Shown here piece by piece: positions 34,009-41,559 of a DNA stretch of 64,000 nucleotides (its first letter is position 1; each line of letters begins with the position of its first letter). The position numbers were made by a program, and so were the translations under genes. The notes under the pieces were generated by a model. It was not told where the DNA came from and searched no databases. It was given only the letters and a program-made list of their open reading frames with translations. This stretch comes from Cellulosimicrobium terreum (GTDB taxonomy: Bacteria > Actinomycetota > Actinomycetes > Actinomycetales > Cellulomonadaceae): contig JACYFD010000001.1 in the NCBI GenBank assembly GCA_014803435.1, positions 310,001 to 374,000 on the forward strand, given 5' to 3'.

Positions 34009-34676
34009 CGCGCCGCCACCTCCGCCGTCAGCGTGCGCCACCGCTGCGCGAACCGCGTGCCCGGGGCGGCGGCCGCGACCGCGCGCGCGTCGTCCGGCTC
34101 GTCGACGTCGCGCAGCACGGGCAGCATCCCGACCGACAGCCCACGGGAGCGCAGCCGGTCGAGCTGCACCGCACCGGTCGTCGGCTCCGACATGGGCACG
34201 CCGAGGAACAGGTCCGGATTCGGCGCTCGCAGGCCGATCGCCCAGTACCCGCCGTCCTGCGCGAGCCCCAGCACGGCATCGCGCCCGGCCAGGTCGGCCG
34301 CCGCGAGCTCCGGAGCGAGCTGCGGTGTGTCCATCCCGACGAGCAGCACCGGCCCGGGGTGGTGCGCGCAGACGTCGTCGAACGCTCCCGCGAGCCGCCG
34401 GTCGAGCCCGCCGGTCGTCTGGGGATAGACCGTGAAGCCAGGCGGCACCCAGGGGCCGGGCTCGCCGTCGAGCACGAGCACGTGGTCGCCCGGCAGCGCC
34501 GCGACCGCGTCGAGCGTGTCGGCGAGCGCCGCGGCGGCGACGTCGGCCGCCTGCTCCGGCGTGAGGAGGCTGGTCAGACGTGTCTTGGACCGCCCGGGCG
34601 CGGGCGCCTTGGCGAGCACGACGACGGTGCGGGGCGGGTCGGTCGGCCCGACGGGCCGGGGAGCGGCTGCGGTCAT
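34005..34676 (-). CDS. TIGR04282-like glycosyl/nucleotidyltransferase (DUF2064)
   Basis: The 223-residue protein begins with TVVVLAKAPAPGRSKTRLTSLL, the DUF2064/TIGR04282 hallmark, and has VLLVGMDTPQLAPELAAADL and LGLAQDGGYWAIGLRAP. The fold is GT-A like a nucleotide-sugar transferase, with DTPQL resembling the metal-binding region. TIGR04282 proteins commonly occur beside a GT2 of the TIGR04283 group, as here. The pair was first noticed next to radical-SAM/selenodomain genes, absent in this window. Coupled by ATGA overlaps to the GT2 (upstream) and the methyltransferase (downstream). Confidence 0.88.
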   Translation of the reverse strand: MTAAAPRPVGPTDPPRTVVVLAKAPAPGRSKTRLTSLLTPEQAADVAAAALADTLDAVAALPGDHVLVLDGEPGPWVPPGFTVYPQTTGGLDRRLAGAFDDVCAHHPGPVLLVGMDTPQLAPELAAADLAGRDAVLGLAQDGGYWAIGLRAPNPDLFLGVPMSEPTTGAVQLDRLRSRGLSVGMLPVLRDVDEPDDARAVAAAAPGTRFAQRWRTLTAEVAAR

Positions 34677-35320
34677 GACGCGAGCACCCGCGACATGTCA
34701 CGCACGGCGCGCCACGCGCCGAGCGGGGTGCCGGTGACCTTCGAGCGGCCGACCCGGGCTCGGTACGGGACGTCGACCTCGCGGACCCGCCACCCGGCGT
34801 CGGCGGCCGCGACGAGCATCTCGAGCGGGTAGCCCGAGCGGCGGTCGGTCAGGTCGAGGGCGAGCAGCGCCTCGCGGCGGGCGGCCCGCATCGGACCCAG
34901 GTCGTGCACGACGACGCCCGTGCGGCGCCGGGCCCGGCGCGCGACCTCGTGGTTGGCGAGCCGCAGGTGCCAGGGCCACGCGCCGGCGTCGGGCATGCGG
35001 CGCCCCAGCACCAGGTCGGCCTCGCCGCGCTCGACCGGCCGGACGACGCGGGGCAGGTCCGCGGGGTCGAGGCTCGCGTCGGCATCGCAGAAGGCGACGA
35101 CGTCGGCCGTCGCGGCGCGCAGGCCCGCGTCGCACGCGGACCCGAACCCGCGGACCGTGGCCTGGACGACGAGCGCGCCGTGCGCCCGCGCGACGTCCGC
35201 CGACCCGTCGGTGGACCCGTTGTCGACGACGATCGCGCGCATCCCGGCAGGCAGGCGCGGCAGCAGCCAGGCGAGGCCCTGGGCCTCGTCGAGGCACGGG
35301 AGAACGACGTCGACTGTCAC
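34673..35320 (-). CDS. Family 2 glycosyltransferase
   Basis: The 215-residue protein begins VTVDVVLPCLDEAQGLAWLL and has GT2 features: AIVVDNGSTDGSADVAR (nucleotide-binding strand), VVAFCDADASLDPADL (DxD-like) and the acceptor-side region GYPLEMLVAAADAGWRVREV. No C-terminal membrane helices are present, so it is a soluble or peripheral enzyme. GTG start is chosen because TACGGT lies 6 nt upstream (35327-35332). It is the first gene of the GT2-TIGR04282-methyltransferase unit and divergent from the response regulator. Confidence 0.88.
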   Translation of the reverse strand: MTVDVVLPCLDEAQGLAWLLPRLPAGMRAIVVDNGSTDGSADVARAHGALVVQATVRGFGSACDAGLRAATADVVAFCDADASLDPADLPRVVRPVERGEADLVLGRRMPDAGAWPWHLRLANHEVARRARRRTGVVVHDLGPMRAARREALLALDLTDRRSGYPLEMLVAAADAGWRVREVDVPYRARVGRSKVTGTPLGAWRAVRDMSRVLAS

Positions 35321-35326
35321 CCCTCG

Positions 35327-35332
35327 ACCGTA
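35327..35332 (-). promoter_or_regulatory. -10 element of a leaderless promoter (GT2 operon)
   Basis: On the minus strand TACGGT is followed by six nucleotides and GTG. It is the right half of the 12-bp palindrome GACCGTACGGTC (35325-35336), a possible regulator site. Confidence 0.55.
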
Positions 35333-35441
35333 CGGTCGGTGCCCGGGGCATGCCCTCGGTGCGGGCTGACGATCGCCTGACGGTCGGCCGGGCGACGCCC
35401 GGAGCACACCGTTCCGGCGGGGCGGTCCCCAGGCGCGGCGC

Positions 35442-35447
35442 TACTGT
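35442..35447 (+). promoter_or_regulatory. -10 element of a leaderless promoter (OmpR-type regulator)
   Basis: TACTGT, six nucleotides (GCAGAG), then ATG at 35454. Confidence 0.6.
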
Positions 35448-35453
35448 GCAGAG

Positions 35454-36194
35454 ATGACCACCGCCGAGGCCGACGAGCGCCGCCAGCCCGCCCCGGGCGT
35501 GACGTCGCGCGTCCTCGTCGTCGACGACGACGCGTTGACGGCCACCAGCGTGTCGGCGCACGTCACCGCCGCCGGCCACGCCGCCCGCTCCGCGACGGAC
35601 GCGACCGAGGGCGAGAAGGTGTGGCGCACCTGGGAGCCGGACGCCGTCGTGCTCGACGTGCGGCTGCCGGGGCGCTCGGGGCTGGACCTGCTCGCGCGCC
35701 GTCGGGCCGACGGGGACGGGACGCCCGTGCTGCTGCTGTCCGGGCTCGGGACGGTGGACGACCGGATCGGCGGGCTCGAGGTGGGCGCCGACGACTACGT
35801 GGTCAAGCCGTTCGACGCGCGCGAGCTCGTGCTGCGGGTCGAGGCCCTGCTGCGGCGCGGCCCGGGGCTCGTGGAGAACGCGCCGACGCGAGTCGTCGTG
35901 GGCGACCTCGTGGTCGAGGCGGCGGACCGCACGGCGACGTACCGGGGGAGGACCGTGGCGCTGACCCCGCGCGAGTTCGCGCTCCTGCACTTCCTGGCGC
36001 GCGACCCGGGCCGCTCGTTCGGCCGGGCCGAGCTGCTGCGGCGCGTGTGGGGCTGGAGCTTCGGGGACGACTCCACGGTCATGGTGCACGTGCGGCGGCT
36101 GCGCGCGAAGCTCGAGGACGACCCCGGAGAACCGACCCTGATCGTCAACGTGCGGGGCGCGGGGTACACGCTGGTGGAGGTGGCGCCGCGATGA
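35454..36194 (+). CDS. OmpR/PhoB family response regulator
   Basis: This 246-residue protein has a receiver domain (VLVVDDDALT, phospho-acceptor D68 in VVLDVRLPGRSG, K in VVKPFDAREL). A C-terminal winged helix follows (TPREFALLHFLARDPGRSF, then TVMVHVRRLRAKLEDD and VRGAGYTLVEV). It overlaps the histidine kinase gene by ATGA, a standard two-component pair. It lies divergent to the GT2-methyltransferase unit, which is a plausible target; no operator is proven. Confidence 0.95.
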   Translation: MTTAEADERRQPAPGVTSRVLVVDDDALTATSVSAHVTAAGHAARSATDATEGEKVWRTWEPDAVVLDVRLPGRSGLDLLARRRADGDGTPVLLLSGLGTVDDRIGGLEVGADDYVVKPFDARELVLRVEALLRRGPGLVENAPTRVVVGDLVVEAADRTATYRGRTVALTPREFALLHFLARDPGRSFGRAELLRRVWGWSFGDDSTVMVHVRRLRAKLEDDPGEPTLIVNVRGAGYTLVEVAPR

Positions 36195-37363
36195 CCGACG
36201 TGGGTTTCATGCTGCTCGTGACCGCCGGGTGCGCCGTCGTGGTCGGTCTCCTCGGCGCCTGGGCGGTGCGCGCGGCCCGGCGGGTGTCGCTCGTGCTCGC
36301 GCTCGTCCTGGCGGCGCTCGTCCCGTTCGCCGCGGTCGTGGTCGCGCTGTCCGTCAACGTGTCGGCGATGTTCCTGTCCGAGCACGACGCCGGGGTGGTG
36401 CGGCTCGTGCTCGCTGCGTCGTCGGTGCTCGCGGTCGTGATCGCCCTCGTGCTGGGCCGGACCGTCGCGGACGACGCCCGCCGGGTCGGGGAGCTCGCGC
36501 GCCGGATCGGGGACGACGCGGACGGGGCGACGGCACCCGCGGACCCGGCCGCACGTCCGAGGACCGCGCCGGCCACCGCCGCCCCGGCGACCGCCGAGCT
36601 CGCACGGGTCGTCGCCGAGCTCGAGGAGACGCAGCGACGCCTGGACGTCGCGCGGGAGAGCGAACGTGCGGCGCAGGCCGCACGGCGCGAGGTCGTCGCG
36701 TTCGTCAGCCACGACCTGCGCTCGCCCCTCGCCGGGGTGCGAGCCGCGGCCGAGGGCCTGCAGGACGGCGTGTTCCCCGACCCGCGTCCGCCGCTCGACG
36801 GCATCGTTGCCGCGACCGAGCGCATGTCGCGCATGATCGAGGACCTCGCCGAGCTCGCCCGCGACGACCGGCCCCGCGCCCGGCCCGCAGCCCAGGAGGT
36901 GGACGTCGCCGTCGTGCTGGAGCGCGTGGCGGCGCACGCCCGCCCGCTCGCCGGCTCGGTCGGCGTCGAGCTGCGCGTGGAGGTGGCGGAGGGTGTCCGG
37001 GTGCCGGGCGACCCCGGCGAGATCGAGCGGGTCCTGGACAACCTCGTCGCGAACGCCGTACGGGCGAGCGGTCGGGACGCGGCAGGCACCGCGTCGTCGG
37101 GCGTCGTCACCGTCGAGGCGACCGTGGCGGACGGGACGGCGCGCGTCGTCGTGCACGACACGTGCGGCGGCATCCCCGCCGACGCGCTCGCCCACCTGGT
37201 CGAGCCCGGCTACCAGGTCGCCGGGTCGGGCGGATCCGACGGGCTCGGGCTCGCGTTCGTCGACCGCGTCGTCGACCAGCACGGCGGGAGCCTCGACGTC
37301 GCGTCGTCCGACGACGGGTGCCGGGTCGAGGTGCGCCTGCCGGCGGCGGGTCGTGCGTCGTGA
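36191..37363 (+). CDS. Sensor histidine kinase (HisKA type)
   Basis: The 390-residue protein has three membrane segments in its first ~90 residues (GFMLLVTAGCAVVVGLLGAW, VLALVLAALVPFAAVVVALS, VVRLVLAASSVLAVVIALVL) with almost no outside sensor loop. A HAMP-like linker, the H-box FVSHDLRSPLAGVR (H174), the N-box VLDNLVANAVRAS and the G-boxes GSDGLGLAFVDRVV follow. The small extracytoplasmic part suggests it senses membrane state or a partner protein. ATG overlaps the response-regulator stop. Confidence 0.93.
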   Translation: MTDVGFMLLVTAGCAVVVGLLGAWAVRAARRVSLVLALVLAALVPFAAVVVALSVNVSAMFLSEHDAGVVRLVLAASSVLAVVIALVLGRTVADDARRVGELARRIGDDADGATAPADPAARPRTAPATAAPATAELARVVAELEETQRRLDVARESERAAQAARREVVAFVSHDLRSPLAGVRAAAEGLQDGVFPDPRPPLDGIVAATERMSRMIEDLAELARDDRPRARPAAQEVDVAVVLERVAAHARPLAGSVGVELRVEVAEGVRVPGDPGEIERVLDNLVANAVRASGRDAAGTASSGVVTVEATVADGTARVVVHDTCGGIPADALAHLVEPGYQVAGSGGSDGLGLAFVDRVVDQHGGSLDVASSDDGCRVEVRLPAAGRAS

Positions 37364-37411
37364 TGCAGCTGATGCGAGGCGCTTGATGCAGCTGATGCAG
37401 GTCCGTACGAT
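37361..37411 (+). promoter_or_regulatory. Promoter and repeated operator of the toxin-antitoxin pair
   Basis: TTGATG (37383-37388) and TACGAT (37406-37411) are 17 nt apart; the ATG follows 6 nt after the -10, so the mRNA should be leaderless. TGATGCAGCTGATGC is repeated exactly at 37361-37375 and 37384-37398 (23-bp period), the second copy covering the -35 box. This fits autorepression by the ribbon-helix-helix antitoxin. Confidence 0.75.
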
Positions 37412-37417
37412 GGGGTG

Positions 37418-37675
37418 ATGCGCACCACGGTGACCATCGACGACGAGCTGCTGGCCCTGGCCAAGCAGCGAGCGAGCGAACGCGGAGAGACGCTCGGCTC
37501 GTTCGTGGAGGAGGCGCTGCGCCGGGAGCTCGCGTCCGCGACGGTCGAACGGCCCCGGGTGACGTTGCCGGTCTTCCAGGGCGACACCGGCCCGCGGCCG
37601 GGCGTCGACCTCACGTCGAACGCGGCACTCGTCGACGCCATGGACGAGGGCATCCCGCTCGAGAAGCTGCGCTGA
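37418..37675 (+). CDS. Ribbon-helix-helix antitoxin (VapB-like)
   Basis: The 85-residue protein begins [20 protein letters not shown], the beta strand and first helix of a ribbon-helix-helix domain, followed by [18 protein letters not shown]. The C-terminal ~35 residues ([20 protein letters not shown]) would wrap the toxin. The LPVFxG-GL/GVDL motif is common in antitoxins next to PIN toxins. GTG at 37415 is also possible, but the -10 spacing favours ATG 37418. It lies 4 nt before the PIN gene. Confidence 0.88.
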   Translation: MRTTVTIDDELLALAKQRASERGETLGSFVEEALRRELASATVERPRVTLPVFQGDTGPRPGVDLTSNAALVDAMDEGIPLEKLR

Positions 37676-37679
37676 CGCG

Positions 37680-38117
37680 ATGTTCCTGCCGGACGTCAAC
37701 GTCCTCGTCGCCGCCCACCGCCCGAGTCATCCCCACCACCAGGTGGCCAACACCTGGCTCTCCGAGGCGCTCAACGGAAGCCGGGCGGTCACCCTGCCCG
37801 ACGCCGTCTGGTCGGGGTTCGTCAGGATCGTCACGCACCGGCGCGTGTTCGAGCGTCCGTCGACCCTCGACGAGTCCCTCCAGTTCCTGCGCGTGGTCAT
37901 CTCCGCTCCGGCGGCGGTCCCGACACCACGCACCGGGCGGGAGCTCGACCACTTCGAGTCCGCCTGCCGTGACGCCGGTGCCACCGGAGCGCTCGTCCCC
38001 GACGCCTACCTCGCCGCACTGGCGCTCGGCCTCGGCGCGACGCTCGTCACGTTCGACCGCGACTTCCGTCGCTTCGACCGGCTGCGCCTGCTCGAGCTCT
38101 CGTCGAGAACGACCTGA
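37680..38117 (+). CDS. PIN domain toxin (VapC-like ribonuclease)
   Basis: This 145-residue PIN-domain protein begins MFLPDVNVLVAAHRPSHPHH and keeps the acidic residues D5, D108 (VPDAYLAALA) and D126/D128 (TLVTFDRDF) that bind Mg2+ or Mn2+ in VapC ribonucleases. VapC toxins cleave tRNA or rRNA sites to stop translation; the target here is unknown. With the antitoxin it forms an isolated module inserted between the two-component system and the epimerase gene, so probably acquired. Its TGA lies in the left arm of the hairpin at 38102-38160. Confidence 0.9.
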   Translation: MFLPDVNVLVAAHRPSHPHHQVANTWLSEALNGSRAVTLPDAVWSGFVRIVTHRRVFERPSTLDESLQFLRVVISAPAAVPTPRTGRELDHFESACRDAGATGALVPDAYLAALALGLGATLVTFDRDFRRFDRLRLLELSSRTT

Positions 38118-38160
38118 CGGTCGTCTCGCGGCTCTTGGCGACCCTCAGGTCGTGGTCGAC
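38102..38160. terminator. Hairpin repeat (family B) holding stop codons of both convergent genes
   Basis: GTCGAGAACGACCTGACGGT starts the left arm (38102-38123), which pairs imperfectly with 38139-38160. Both strands read ACG-ACC-TGA, supplying the stop of the PIN toxin (38115-38117) and of the epimerase (38147-38145). The right half, 38135-38160, matches the right arm of the perfect hairpin at 58881-58906 in 25 of 26 positions. Confidence 0.75.
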
Positions 38161-39206
38161 GAGCCGGTGAGCTGTGCCAGGCCGTCGTCCACGGAGATCT
38201 GTGCGCGCCAGCCCAGCACCCTCTCCGCCTGGTCGCTCGATGCCGTCACGTGCCGGACGTCGCCCGCCCGCCACTCGCCCGTGACGACCGGTTCGGGGGC
38301 GTCCAGCAGCGCTGCGACGCGTCGCGCGACCTCGCCGATCGTCGTCACCACGCCCGAGCCCACGTTGAACGCCTCCACGCGGCCCGCCCCCAGCGGCTGC
38401 TCGACGGCCGCGCGGACGGCAGCCGCGACGTCGTCCACGTGGACCAGGTCGCGGCGCTGCCCGCCGTCCTCGAAGACGCGCGGGGCACGGCCCTGCTCCG
38501 CCTCGGACCGGAAGATGGAGACGACGCCCGCGTAGGGCGTGTCGCGCGGCATGCCAGGACCGTAGACGTTGTGGAAGCGCAGGGCGGTCGCGGTGGAGCC
38601 GGTGGCGCGTGCCCACGCCGCGAGCAGGTACTCGCCGTGGACCTTGGTGGCGGCGTACACGTTGCGGGGGTCGAAGGGCGCGTCCTCGGCGACCAGTCCC
38701 GGGACGAGGGCGCGCCCGCACACGGGGCAGCGCGGGTCGAACATTCCGGCGTCCAGGTCGGCCGGGTCGCGCGGAGGGGCCGGTTGCGTGCCGTGCTCCG
38801 CGCACGCGTACGCGCCCTCGCCGTACACGACCATCGAGCTCGCGTAGACGACGTGCGGCACACGCCCCTGCGCCGCCGCGGCCCGGAGCAGCACCGCGGT
38901 CCCCATGTCGTTCGACGACACGTAGTCGTCCACGTCGTCGAACCCGACCCCCAGCCCCACCTTCGCCGCGAGGTGCACGACGACGTCCCGACCCTCCAGC
39001 GCCTCGCGCACCACCGCGGTGTCCCGCACGTCGCCCCGGACGACGGGGACCGATGGGGGTGTCGCGGGCAGGGCTGACGTCTCCGTGTCTCCGTGGACGT
39101 CCGCGCGCAACGAGTCGAGGACGACGACGTCGTGGCCCGCGGCGGCGAGGGTGCGGGCAGTGGCGGAGCCGATGAAGCCCGCCCCGCCCGTGACGAGGAT
39201 GCGCAT
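38145..39206 (-). CDS. NAD-dependent epimerase/dehydratase (SDR) with CPxCG insertion
   Basis: The 353-residue extended SDR protein begins MRILVTGGAGFIGSATARTL (NAD-binding GxxGxxG). It has VVHLAAKVGLG, YASSMVVYGEGAY, the catalytic YAATK tyrosine/lysine in NVYAATKVHGEYLL, and LRFHNVYGPGMPRDTPYAG. Between residues ~150 and 180 is DPRCPVCGRALVPG, a short cysteine pair absent from most sugar epimerases but found in some dTDP-rhamnose 4-epimerase-like proteins. It probably modifies a nucleotide sugar for the GT2/TIGR04282 enzymes nearby. A weak -10 (GATGCT) lies 6 nt upstream of the ATG. Confidence 0.88.
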   Translation of the reverse strand: MRILVTGGAGFIGSATARTLAAAGHDVVVLDSLRADVHGDTETSALPATPPSVPVVRGDVRDTAVVREALEGRDVVVHLAAKVGLGVGFDDVDDYVSSNDMGTAVLLRAAAAQGRVPHVVYASSMVVYGEGAYACAEHGTQPAPPRDPADLDAGMFDPRCPVCGRALVPGLVAEDAPFDPRNVYAATKVHGEYLLAAWARATGSTATALRFHNVYGPGMPRDTPYAGVVSIFRSEAEQGRAPRVFEDGGQRRDLVHVDDVAAAVRAAVEQPLGAGRVEAFNVGSGVVTTIGEVARRVAALLDAPEPVVTGEWRAGDVRHVTASSDQAERVLGWRAQISVDDGLAQLTGSSTTT

Positions 39207-39327
39207 CCGACCAGCATCCCCGTCTGGTCCGGGCGCTGCAGCCTGCGGCTCGCTCCGAGCGGCTGACGGTCGGCTGACGGTACGGGCGGCGACCGGCCCG
39301 CGACCTGCCCGGCGGGCGGCGTCGGGC

Positions 39328-39333
39328 TAGCGT
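39328..39333 (+). promoter_or_regulatory. -10 element setting the start of the MTA phosphorylase-like gene
   Basis: TAGCGT is followed by 7 nt and the GTG at 39341. The other possible GTG (39332) would lie inside this hexamer. Confidence 0.5.
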
Positions 39334-39340
39334 GGCGCGG

Positions 39341-40156
39341 GTGACCGACTCGACCATCGCGCCCGTGGGAATCCTCGGCGGATCTGGCCTGTACTCGCTC
39401 CTCGACGACCCGGAGCCCGTGGCGGTGAGCACGCCGTTCGGCGACCCGTCGGACCCGCCCAGCCGCGGCACGTTCGCCGGCCGGCCCGTCGTGTTCCTGC
39501 CGCGCCACGGCGCGGACCACCGCCTCCCGCCGCACCGCGTGAACTACCGGGCGAACCTGTGGGCGCTGCGGTCGCTCGGGGTGCGGCAGGTCGTCGCGGC
39601 CTCGGCCGTGGGCGGGCTGCGGCCGGAGCTGGTGGCGGGGACCGTCGTCGTGCCGGACCAGGTGGTGGACCGCACGTGGGGCCGGGAGCACACCGTGTAC
39701 GACGCCGAGGGCGCCGTCGTGCACGTCCCGTTCGCCGACCCGTACTGCCCCCGCGGCAGGGCCGTCGCGGTCCGGGCGGCGCAGGCCGGGACCCTTCCGG
39801 CAGTCGACGGCGGCACGATGGTCGTGATCCAGGGGCCGCGGTTCTCCAGCCGCGCGGAGTCGCGGCGCAACGCGGCCGAGGGCGGGGACGTCGTCGGGAT
39901 GACGGGGATGCCCGAGGCGGCTGTCGCGCGCGAGCTGGCCCTCTGCTACACCTCGCTCGCGCTCGTCACGGACGCCGACGCGGGGGTGGACGTCGACACG
40001 TCGGTGACGCACGCGGCCGTGCTCGAGGCGTTCGCGCGCAACGTCGCCGCGCTCACCGGGGTCCTGCACGACGTCGTCGCCCACGTGCCCGCCGACGACG
40101 ACTGCCCCTGCCGCCACGTCCTCGACGGCCTCACGCTGCCGTTCGACCTCCCGTGA
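39341..40156 (+). CDS. S-methyl-5'-thioadenosine phosphorylase-like enzyme
   Basis: The 271-residue protein begins VTDSTIAPVGILGGSGLYSL, the phosphate-binding start of the MTAP/PNP family. It also has VFLPRHGADHRLPPHRVNYRAN, VVAASAVGGL, QGPRFSSRAESR and GDVVGMTGMPEAAVARELALCY with the substrate-site MTGMPE. It cleaves a purine nucleoside such as methylthioadenosine or 5'-deoxyadenosine with phosphate; the exact nucleoside is uncertain. No other methionine-salvage gene is nearby, and it neighbours the epimerase and glycosyltransferase set. The start at 39341 is preferred over 39332 because of the -10 box. Confidence 0.88.
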   Translation: MTDSTIAPVGILGGSGLYSLLDDPEPVAVSTPFGDPSDPPSRGTFAGRPVVFLPRHGADHRLPPHRVNYRANLWALRSLGVRQVVAASAVGGLRPELVAGTVVVPDQVVDRTWGREHTVYDAEGAVVHVPFADPYCPRGRAVAVRAAQAGTLPAVDGGTMVVIQGPRFSSRAESRRNAAEGGDVVGMTGMPEAAVARELALCYTSLALVTDADAGVDVDTSVTHAAVLEAFARNVAALTGVLHDVVAHVPADDDCPCRHVLDGLTLPFDLP

Positions 40157-40170
40157 GACGGCCGCGCTCC

Positions 40171-40176
40171 TAGACT
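40171..40176 (+). promoter_or_regulatory. -10 element of a leaderless promoter (corA)
   Basis: TAGACT, six nucleotides, then ATG at 40183. Confidence 0.6.
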
Positions 40177-40182
40177 GGCGGC

Positions 40183-41298
40183 ATGTCGCCACGCAGGACC
40201 GAGGGCGCTCGCCCGCACCGCATCGACCTGCTCCGCCGGTCTGGCGCCGCCCCTGCAGCCGTGCCGCCGCCGGTCGCCCGGCTGACCCAGTACGTCGTGG
40301 ACGGCACGGCGACGCCTGGGCCGACGTCGGCGACGGTGGCCGAGGCGCTCGCGTTCGCGCAGGAGTCTCCGGACCACCTCGCGATGCTCTTCTACCCCGC
40401 GCCGACTCGCGCGGACATCGACGAGCTGGCCGCGGACTGGGACCTGCACCCGATCCTCGTCGAGGACCTCGTCAACGCCCACCAGCGGCCCAAGCTGGAG
40501 CGGTACGGCGACGTGATGTTCGTCGTCGCGCGCTCGGCCCGGTACATCGACGAGCTCGAGGAGGTGGACTTCGCCGAGTTCCACATCCTCGTCGGCCGGC
40601 GCGCCGTCGCCGTGCTGTGCCAGGACGGACGGTGGATCGACGGGACCTCCGGTGCGGACTTCGACGAGGACCGCGCGTACCTGCCGGACCGTCGCGAGCG
40701 CACCATGCTCGCCGAGGAGGAGCTGCTGCGGCTCGGCCCGGAGGCCGTGGTGTACCGGCTGCTGGACGCGATCGTCGACGCCTACCGGCCCGTGATCAAG
40801 GGCCTGACGATCGACCGGGAGCAGATCGAGCGGCAGGTGTTCAGCGGCGACGCCGCCGCCGCCGAGCGGATCTACCGGCTGAGCCAGGAGGTCATCGACG
40901 TGCAACAGGCGTCGACGGGCCTCGCCGACGTGCTGCATGCGCTGCGCGAGGGGTTCGGCAAGTACGACGTCCCGGACGAGCTGCAGGCCTACCTGCAGGA
41001 CGTGTCCGACCACCTCACCAGGATCGGCTCGCAGTCCGCGGACCTGCGCGACGCGCTCGCCCAGATCCTCGACGTGAACGCGACCCTCGTGGCCCAGCGG
41101 CAGAACTCGGCCATGCAGAAGATCTCCGGGTGGGCGGCCATCCTGTTCGCGCCCACGCTGATCGCGGCGATCTACGGCATGAACTTCGAGGTCATGCCGG
41201 AGCTGCACTGGACCTACGGGTACCTCTTCGCCGTGATCCTCATGGTCGCGTTCGGCCTGGGCCTCTACGTGATCTTCAAGATCCGGAGATGGATGTGA
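40183..41298 (+). CDS. corA: CorA family magnesium/cobalt transporter
   Basis: The 371-residue protein has the CorA layout: a large N-terminal cytoplasmic funnel, long helices (DAYRPVIKGLTIDREQIERQ onward) and two C-terminal membrane helices. The signature YGMNFEVMPEL sits between them, about residue 330, at the pore mouth. It forms a pentameric channel for Mg2+ uptake. Only an ANNNT hexamer precedes the ATG. The C-terminus ends in the short basic tail KIRRWM usual for the family. It stands alone and converges on a DUF1214 remnant. Confidence 0.93.
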   Translation: MSPRRTEGARPHRIDLLRRSGAAPAAVPPPVARLTQYVVDGTATPGPTSATVAEALAFAQESPDHLAMLFYPAPTRADIDELAADWDLHPILVEDLVNAHQRPKLERYGDVMFVVARSARYIDELEEVDFAEFHILVGRRAVAVLCQDGRWIDGTSGADFDEDRAYLPDRRERTMLAEEELLRLGPEAVVYRLLDAIVDAYRPVIKGLTIDREQIERQVFSGDAAAAERIYRLSQEVIDVQQASTGLADVLHALREGFGKYDVPDELQAYLQDVSDHLTRIGSQSADLRDALAQILDVNATLVAQRQNSAMQKISGWAAILFAPTLIAAIYGMNFEVMPELHWTYGYLFAVILMVAFGLGLYVIFKIRRWM

Positions 41299-41306
41299 CG
41301 AGGTGG

Positions 41307-41519
41307 TCAGGCCTTGACGAAGTCGCCCGGCTCGTACTGGCGGTCGAAGAACGACTGCGTCGGGCCGTAGAAGCGGAAGAGGCTGAACCGGCCGCGAGCG
41401 GGCACGGTCTTGAGCCAGTTCGCCGCGCCCGCGCCGACGACCGACGTGATCATGCCCGTGCTGATCGAGGTGTGGTCGACGTACATGTGGAGCTTGGCGT
41501 CGACGTCCGTGTGGCCCGT
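41307..41519 (-). pseudogene. C-terminal remnant of a DUF1254/DUF1214 protein
   Basis: The last ~70 codons of a minus-strand frame read DAKLHMYVDHTSI and then NWLKTVPARGRFSLFRFYGP followed by TQSFFDRQYEPGDFVKA. NWLxxP-G-F-L-RFYGP is the standard ending of DUF1214 domains, whose full proteins are >300 residues. Upstream the frame passes into the 3' end of the alpha/beta hydrolase gene on the same strand and loses any similarity. So only the tail of the original gene survives. Confidence 0.7.
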
Positions 41520-41559
41520 GGGCTCGACGTCGGCGGTATGCAGACTGCGCGTGCCGCCG

